Assembly: GCF_005484965.1 (NCBI RefSeq)
Contig: NZ_CP034036.1
Location: 1,736,001 to 1,800,000 of the forward strand
Direction: 5' to 3'
Source: Brenneria nigrifluens DSM 30175 = ATCC 13028
Lineage (GTDB): Bacteria; Pseudomonadota; Gammaproteobacteria; Enterobacterales; Enterobacteriaceae
DNA: 64,000 bases
Shown: in pieces, positions 59,991 through 64,000 of the stretch
Numbering within the stretch: position 1 is the first letter of the stretch
Layout: each line of letters starts with the position of its first letter
Made by a program: the position numbers and the translations under genes
The notes under the pieces: model-generated
What the model saw: only the letters and a program-made list of their open reading frames with translations
Told to the model about the DNA's origin: nothing
The model's database searches: none

Positions 59991-60545
59991 TTAAGGGATG
60001 TTGCGACCCAACATCCGTTTCAACGTCGAATCACCATCTATAAAGTGGTGCTTTAATGCGGCTAAACCGTGCAGTACTGACAGAACTACCACTACCCAGG
60101 CAAGATAAAGATGCACGGTGCCGGCAATATCGGCCTGGTCCGTCAGGCCGCTTACTGTAGCCGGAATAGAAAACCAGCCAAAAACTGAAATCGATTGTCC
60201 CTCTGCCGTGGATATCAGATAACCGCTGATAAGTATCGCAAACAGCACGACATAGAGGGTAATGTGCGCCAGCGCTGCGCCGATGCGGGTAAAGGTTGAA
60301 TAACTGCTTAACGGCCGCGGCGGGGGAGAAATGAAACGCCAGACAACCCGGAAGATTATAACGGCAAAGAGCAATATCCCGATGCTTTTATGGATTTCGG
60401 GCGCGCGGTGATACCACACATCATAATATCCCAACGTTACCATCCATAGCCCTAGCGCAAACATGCCGTAAATGGTCAGCGCGGATGCCCAATGGAGAAG
60501 AATGCTGATATGACCGTAACGCGATGAGGTATTACGCCAAAGCAT
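59991..60545 (-). CDS. yceJ: Cytochrome b561 family protein YceJ
   Basis: This 184-residue inner-membrane protein has four helices and conserved histidines for two b hemes (GHISILLHWASA; EIHKSIGILLFAV; VHLYLAWVVVVLSVLHG). CybB-type proteins carry electrons from quinol, e.g. superoxide:ubiquinone oxidoreductase activity in E. coli CybB. It probably partners with YceI. It is first in the yceJI operon. Confidence 0.92.
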   Translation of the reverse strand: MLWRNTSSRYGHISILLHWASALTIYGMFALGLWMVTLGYYDVWYHRAPEIHKSIGILLFAVIIFRVVWRFISPPPRPLSSYSTFTRIGAALAHITLYVVLFAILISGYLISTAEGQSISVFGWFSIPATVSGLTDQADIAGTVHLYLAWVVVVLSVLHGLAALKHHFIDGDSTLKRMLGRNIP

Positions 60546-61006
60546 GTTGATGACTCCTTATCAGGTAACGTGAGTACTCGGCAAAATTAAACAGGTAGAG
60601 ACACAAAATCAATATAAAAGTGCCAATCATAACAATAGCGTAACTTTGAACAGTTTTTTTGAATTTAAATTCATATCTTATTCAATCTGATTATTGTAAT
60701 TAAGAAAGAAAATAAAAACAGGATGGCCTGATTTTTCAATAGCGATAGCGTGCGAGATTGCGGCGGACAGAAATATCAATGTTCACCATGTATTTTATTT
60801 GCTGAATAATTATGTAACGGGTAACTATCGGCGGCGGGCGTGAGTTCTTGGTTTAAATGGCTGGTCTGGGACAAAAAAAGGACAAATTGGCGGTTGGCGC
60901 TTAAAATAACAACACCGTCGGAAAGACGGTGTTGTTATGGGCGGTTGTGAAGCAAAAAATCGGTAAATCTGGTATGAAATAATAATATTAACAGCAATAT
61001 CAATAG
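60546..61006. other. Intergenic region between bssS and yceJ
   Basis: This 461-nt stretch is AT-rich near yceJ and carries a perfect 14-bp-arm hairpin at 60906-60938. No coding frame is convincing. The yceJI promoter should be near 60560-60640. The remainder shows nothing I can name. Confidence 0.5.
60906..60938. repeat. Perfect 14-bp inverted repeat (hairpin)
   Basis: ATAACAACACCGTC and GACGGTGTTGTTAT pair exactly around GGAAA. There is no T-run beyond it on the minus strand other than TTTTAA. It may end the bssS transcript or act as an mRNA-stabilising structure. Confidence 0.65.
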
Positions 61007-61261
61007 TTAATGCTTGCGATAATCAAGCGCCTGACTGTCTGTTGATTCAATCTTGGCGATGCCGGCTTCAAGTATGTATATAAGCTGTCTGGCTACATCC
61101 GTCGTTAACCATAACGTCCGGTCAACTTGCGCTTCATCTGGAGCCTGATCCGAGGTGGACAAATAGTGTAAACGGATCATCATGGCGTCATAACTGTCAA
61201 CGGTACTGATGTCCCAACCTACAAGAGGATGTGTCTGAATAACTTCATTTTTTCTATCCAT
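61007..61261 (-). CDS. bssS: Biofilm regulator BssS
   Basis: This 84-residue protein matches E. coli BssS along its length: NEVIQTHPLVGWDISTVDSY and TLWLTTDVARQLIYILEAGI, then AKIEST near the end. BssS affects biofilm formation and signal (AI-2, indole) uptake. It is in the E. coli place near dinI and pyrC. Confidence 0.94.
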   Translation of the reverse strand: MDRKNEVIQTHPLVGWDISTVDSYDAMMIRLHYLSTSDQAPDEAQVDRTLWLTTDVARQLIYILEAGIAKIESTDSQALDYRKH

Positions 61262-61479
61262 AAATACCCCTTATTGACTAGTTACCAACATGAGTGACTA
61301 ACGAGGTTTAAGGCGGCTCCTTATTTAGAAGAGCTTTATCAGTATATCGCCGCTTATTTAATTTATGGGAAATATTTTCAAAAAAACTGCAAAAAAAAAC
61401 ATTGTGCGATAATTAAACAGTCCGGAACGAGCATTCATTTGTCCCAGACTGGGGTGATAAATAGGGGAAGATAACAGCG

Positions 61480-61737
61480 CTATTCGCTATTTAAACCGGC
61501 ATTTTTCTCCAGCGTGGCGGCGAAGCGGGCAAGATGTTTTTTCATCAAGGGATCCCGATTCTCATTTTGTGATTCCAGCTTCAGATTGTGGATCAGCAAC
61601 TGGTTTGCTTTTTCATCAAGACAGAAGACCAGAGATGAAAATGCAAGCTCCAATGCGTCAATTTTTCGCTGTTGTGCGCCGATCAACTCCAGCAGCTCAC
61701 CGAATGTCATTGCTTCTTCTGGTTTTTCTACTGCCAT
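61480..61737 (-). CDS. Small helical protein of unknown function, possibly IraP-like
   Basis: This 85-residue, all-helical protein is probably a coiled coil (MTFGELLELIGAQQRKIDAL; KKHLARFAATLEKNAGLN). Length and the N-terminal Leu-rich heptads recall the RpoS anti-adapter IraP, but I see no specific signature, so this is weak. It lies between bssS and dinI, where E. coli has no such gene. The ribosome site is modest. Confidence 0.55.
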   Translation of the reverse strand: MAVEKPEEAMTFGELLELIGAQQRKIDALELAFSSLVFCLDEKANQLLIHNLKLESQNENRDPLMKKHLARFAATLEKNAGLNSE

Positions 61738-61880
61738 AATAGCTATCCTCAGTCGTGACTAACACGGTGGTGAAATGCCCGATACCAATGGTTATTACCG
61801 TGTATAACCAAATCTTTCAACAGACTACACAACATGCCAGAACGCGACGCATAAAGCGAGAGCCGACCTTGCGGAAATAT

Positions 61881-62123
61881 TTATGCTTCAGGTATAAACC
61901 AGTCGTCCGCGCTTTCCCAGGTTTCTTGCAAAATTTCAGATATACGCTCTTTGTCATCTTTACCGGCGCCCAGCACGGTAAGGCTATTGCCCGCCGCGTA
62001 ACGAACCTGAACCGGGATATCGGGGTACTGCCGATGAATACGCCGCCCCAGTTCAGTGGTCAGCGCCTCAATGGCGCCTGCCGGCAAAGGGGATGACTTT
62101 GCTATGGTAATTTCTACACGCAT
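61881..62123 (-). CDS. dinI: DNA-damage-inducible protein DinI
   Basis: This 80-residue protein stabilises RecA filaments and tunes the SOS response. MRVEITIAKSSPLPAGAIEA and the end ISEILQETWESADDW match E. coli; the acidic C-terminal helix contacts RecA. GGAGG lies 5 nt before the ATG at 62123, so the second of two tandem ATG codons is preferred. A LexA box lies directly upstream. Confidence 0.95.
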   Translation of the reverse strand: MRVEITIAKSSPLPAGAIEALTTELGRRIHRQYPDIPVQVRYAAGNSLTVLGAGKDDKERISEILQETWESADDWFIPEA

Positions 62124-62140
62124 CATTGCCTCCGATATTT

Positions 62141-62160
62141 AACTGTTTATTTATACAGTT
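62141..62160 (-). promoter_or_regulatory. LexA (SOS) box and -10 of dinI
   Basis: CTG-TTTATTTATA-CAG (62143-62158) is a full LexA core. On the minus strand TATAAA inside it is a -10, with TTGTTC 17 nt upstream as -35, so LexA would block the promoter. Confidence 0.92.
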
Positions 62161-62220
62161 ATTAGAAAGAAAGAACAAGCGGTGAAGAAAAATTCATAGC
62201 TGATCGAATCAGGTTATACC

Positions 62221-63270
62221 CTAAGCGCTGCGAACGGACCAGCCAAGGCGTTGTCCGGCGAGAAAGGGAATCAATGATTCATTTCCCAGTGAAATTTCTT
62301 CCGGGAAGGTCACCGGACTGCGGTAGAGTTCAAGCCACTCCTCATTCACCGGCAAACCATAAAAATTCGGGCCGTTCAATGAACAAAATGCCGCCAGTTT
62401 GTCCAACGCATTTATTTCATCAAAAACGGTCGCGTAGGCGCTTAATGCCGCCTGGGCATTAAACACTCCGGCACAGCCGCAGGCGGATTCTTTACGGTGT
62501 CTGGCATGGGGGGCGGAGTCGGTGCCGAGAAAAAGCCGGTTACAGCCGCTGGCGACGGCATCACGCAGCGCCTGCTGGTGAGTATTTCTTTTGAGAATGG
62601 GCAGGCAGAACAGATGTGGGCGAATCCCGCCGACCAGCATATGGTTGCGGTTGAACATTAAATGCTGGGGGGTAATGGTGGCGGCAAGATACCGATTGCC
62701 GGAGACGACATACTGAGCGGCTTCTTTGGTGGTAATGTGCTCGAAGACCACTTTCAACTCGGGAAACCGCCGGCGCAGCGGTTCCATCACTGACTCGATA
62801 AATCGGGCTTCCCGATCAAAAATATCTACCGCGGGATCGGTCACTTCGCCATGAATCAACAGCGGCATGCCAATTTTTTGCATCTTTTCCAGTATCGGGT
62901 GGATAGTGGCGATGTCGGTTACGCCGTGGCTGGAGTTGGTGGTGGCATTGGCGGGATATAATTTTGCCGCGGTGAAAACGCCTTGCTCAAAGCCGCTGGC
63001 AATCTCTGCGGCGTCCAGCGAGTCGGTCAGGTAGCAGGTCATCAACGGCTGAAAATTATCCCCCTCGGGGATTGCCGCAAGAATACGCCGCCGATAGGCG
63101 ATGGCGCTTGCCACGCTGGTGATTGGCGGCGTCAGATTGGGCATCACGATAGCGCGGCCGAAAAAACGACTGGTGTACGGAAGAACGGTTTCCAGCATCC
63201 TATCGTCACGTAAATGAAGGTGCCAGTCGTCAGGGCGGGGGATTTTCAAAGTATCGTGCAGTGCGGTCAT
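62221..63270 (-). CDS. pyrC: Dihydroorotase PyrC
   Basis: This 349-residue zinc enzyme cyclises carbamoyl-aspartate in pyrimidine synthesis. Metal ligands His17 and His19 are seen in DDWHLHLRDD. AKLYPANATTNSSHGV holds the carbamylated Lys, VFEHITTKEAAQYV and LFLGTDSAPHARHRK hold further His and Asp ligands. The length matches E. coli. A long leader (63271-63431) may carry the nucleotide-sensitive start region known in E. coli, but I did not resolve it. Confidence 0.96.
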   Translation of the reverse strand: MTALHDTLKIPRPDDWHLHLRDDRMLETVLPYTSRFFGRAIVMPNLTPPITSVASAIAYRRRILAAIPEGDNFQPLMTCYLTDSLDAAEIASGFEQGVFTAAKLYPANATTNSSHGVTDIATIHPILEKMQKIGMPLLIHGEVTDPAVDIFDREARFIESVMEPLRRRFPELKVVFEHITTKEAAQYVVSGNRYLAATITPQHLMFNRNHMLVGGIRPHLFCLPILKRNTHQQALRDAVASGCNRLFLGTDSAPHARHRKESACGCAGVFNAQAALSAYATVFDEINALDKLAAFCSLNGPNFYGLPVNEEWLELYRSPVTFPEEISLGNESLIPFLAGQRLGWSVRSA

Positions 63271-63431
63271 GAAATGTGGCTCCGGCGGTCAGTGGGTTTA
63301 GGGACTGATACGGCGGGGAACAAGAATAAGGGCAAAGCTTCCTGAATGCATCCGTTTGTTGATGAATGCTTGAAATTAACTACGGATAGGCATTTCATAC
63401 CTTATCTTTTGTAAATCAAATAAGGACTACC

Positions 63432-63719
63432 ATGGAAATCCGCATCGTTGCCAGTTTACAGGCTAAAGCCGAGTTTATTGAAGAGGTTGGCGCCGCAGTG
63501 AAGCAAGTTGTGGCGCCCAGCCGTCGGGAGTCGGGTAACTTGCAATACGATCTGCATGCAGAGATCGGCAAGCCGGGGGCCTTTGTCTTTTTTGAGCGCT
63601 GGAAAAGTCAGGCGCAGCTGACCGAGCATGAACAGAGCGAGCACTTTCAGCGTCTGGTGTCCCGGCTTGCAGGGAAAACCAGCGCGATGGAGATAAAGCT
63701 GCTGCAATATCTGGACTGA
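63432..63719 (+). CDS. ABM-fold putative quinol monooxygenase (YgiN/LsrG-like)
   Basis: This 95-residue dimeric alpha/beta-barrel (ABM) protein shows EIRIVASLQAKAEFIEEVGA, PSRRESGNLQYDLHAEIGKP and FVFFERWKSQAQLTEHEQSE. The family includes quinol monooxygenase YgiN and the autoinducer-2 enzyme LsrG. Substrate is unknown. AAGGAC lies before the ATG. It is divergent from pyrC. Confidence 0.87.
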   Translation: MEIRIVASLQAKAEFIEEVGAAVKQVVAPSRRESGNLQYDLHAEIGKPGAFVFFERWKSQAQLTEHEQSEHFQRLVSRLAGKTSAMEIKLLQYLD

Positions 63720-63754
63720 TAAAAAGGGAGATACGTTCAGCAAGCGCCATAATA

Positions 63755-63782
63755 AAACACCCGCCGAGTGGCGGGTGTTTTG
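63755..63782. terminator. Bidirectional terminator between the monooxygenase gene and rne
   Basis: AAAACACCCGCC and GGCGGGTGTTTT form a 12-bp stem around GAGT between convergent genes, with A/T runs on both sides. Confidence 0.87.
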
Positions 63783-63800
63783 CGTTGGCGACGCGGCGGA

Positions 63801-64000
63801 TTATTCGCTTATTGCGGGCGGTTTGGTCGCCGGCGCCGTAGCCTGATTAACGGCCGCGTGGCCGCCGGCGGCGCCTTTGCCGGCAAACTGATACACTGGA
63901 CGCTGCCAGTCGCTTTGACGCGCCGGTTCCGTCTGGTTGTCCGGGGCCGGGGCTTTCGTCATCGGCGCCGTCGCGTGAAGCTTATAGCGAGGCGCAGCGG
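63801..64000 (-). CDS. rne: Ribonuclease E, C-terminal end (partial)
   Basis: The last 65 codons of a minus-strand frame read HATAPMTKAPAPDNQTEPAR, then QSDWQRPVYQFAGKGAAGGH and end PPAISE. This is the extreme C-terminus of enterobacterial RNase E, including the degradosome-scaffold end that binds PNPase (QSDWQRPxFxFEGKGAAGGH in E. coli). The stop TAA is at 63801-63803. The rest lies beyond the window. Confidence 0.9.
   Translation of the reverse strand, partial: AAPRYKLHATAPMTKAPAPDNQTEPARQSDWQRPVYQFAGKGAAGGHAAVNQATAPATKPPAISE

Overview
The window comes from an enterobacterial chromosome. The best fit is a plant-associated member of the Pectobacteriaceae (Brenneria/Pectobacterium-like), inferred from three things: long blocks in E. 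coli gene order, an EsaI/ExpI-type AHL synthase convergent with an EsaR/ExpR-type regulator, and moderate GC content. No replication origin, CRISPR array or intact prophage is visible.

Layout. (1) 1-14.1 kb: the dinG end, a yghX-like hydrolase, ybiB, an M3 peptidase, glnQPH, an inserted azlCD operon headed by a fused HTH-cupin-methyltransferase gene, dps, a small P-loop kinase, rhtA and ompX. (2) 14.3-18.1 kb: a decayed MFS gene, a MATE exporter, and an island remnant beside tRNA-Pro(GGG) holding a ParE-type toxin/antitoxin pair, an integrase fragment and a frameshifted mobile-element gene. (3) 18.2-23.6 kb: yejM/yejL/yejK, a tandem repeat beside tRNA-Ser(GGA), an RpiB/LacAB-like isomerase and yebE. 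(4) 23.7-39.2 kb: fabA, ycbZ, matP, ompA, sulA, sxy, yccS, yccF, helD, mgsA, yccU, hspQ, yccX, tusE, yccA and tRNA-Ser(UGA), in E. coli order. It is interrupted by an IS10-like element, and rlmI and yccT are missing from their usual places. (5) 39.5-49.6 kb, accessory: luxI/luxR, then small stress and regulatory genes (YnfU-like, AriR-like, isochorismatase, UspF-like, YbiI, a GhoT/OrtT-type membrane toxin, a ribbon-helix-helix protein, an unknown 88-residue protein), a chemoreceptor and a PepSY/DUF2946 metal cassette. (6) 50-64 kb: mdoGH, mdtG, lpxL, an old-yellow-enzyme family gene, trhO, yceI, yceJ, bssS, dinI, pyrC, a monooxygenase and the 3' end of rne.

Themes. Envelope genes dominate: ompA, ompX, lpxL, yejM, fabA and mdoGH. 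SOS control is visible as LexA boxes before sulA and dinI. Unsaturated fatty-acid control is visible as FabR-like and FadR-like sites before fabA. The least ordinary items are the azlCD-linked HTH-cupin-methyltransferase fusion, the tRNA-linked tandem repeat, the orphan GhoT/OrtT toxin opposite a ribbon-helix-helix gene, and an unknown small gene preceded by a Fur-box-like sequence. I found no system that I can confidently call wholly new.
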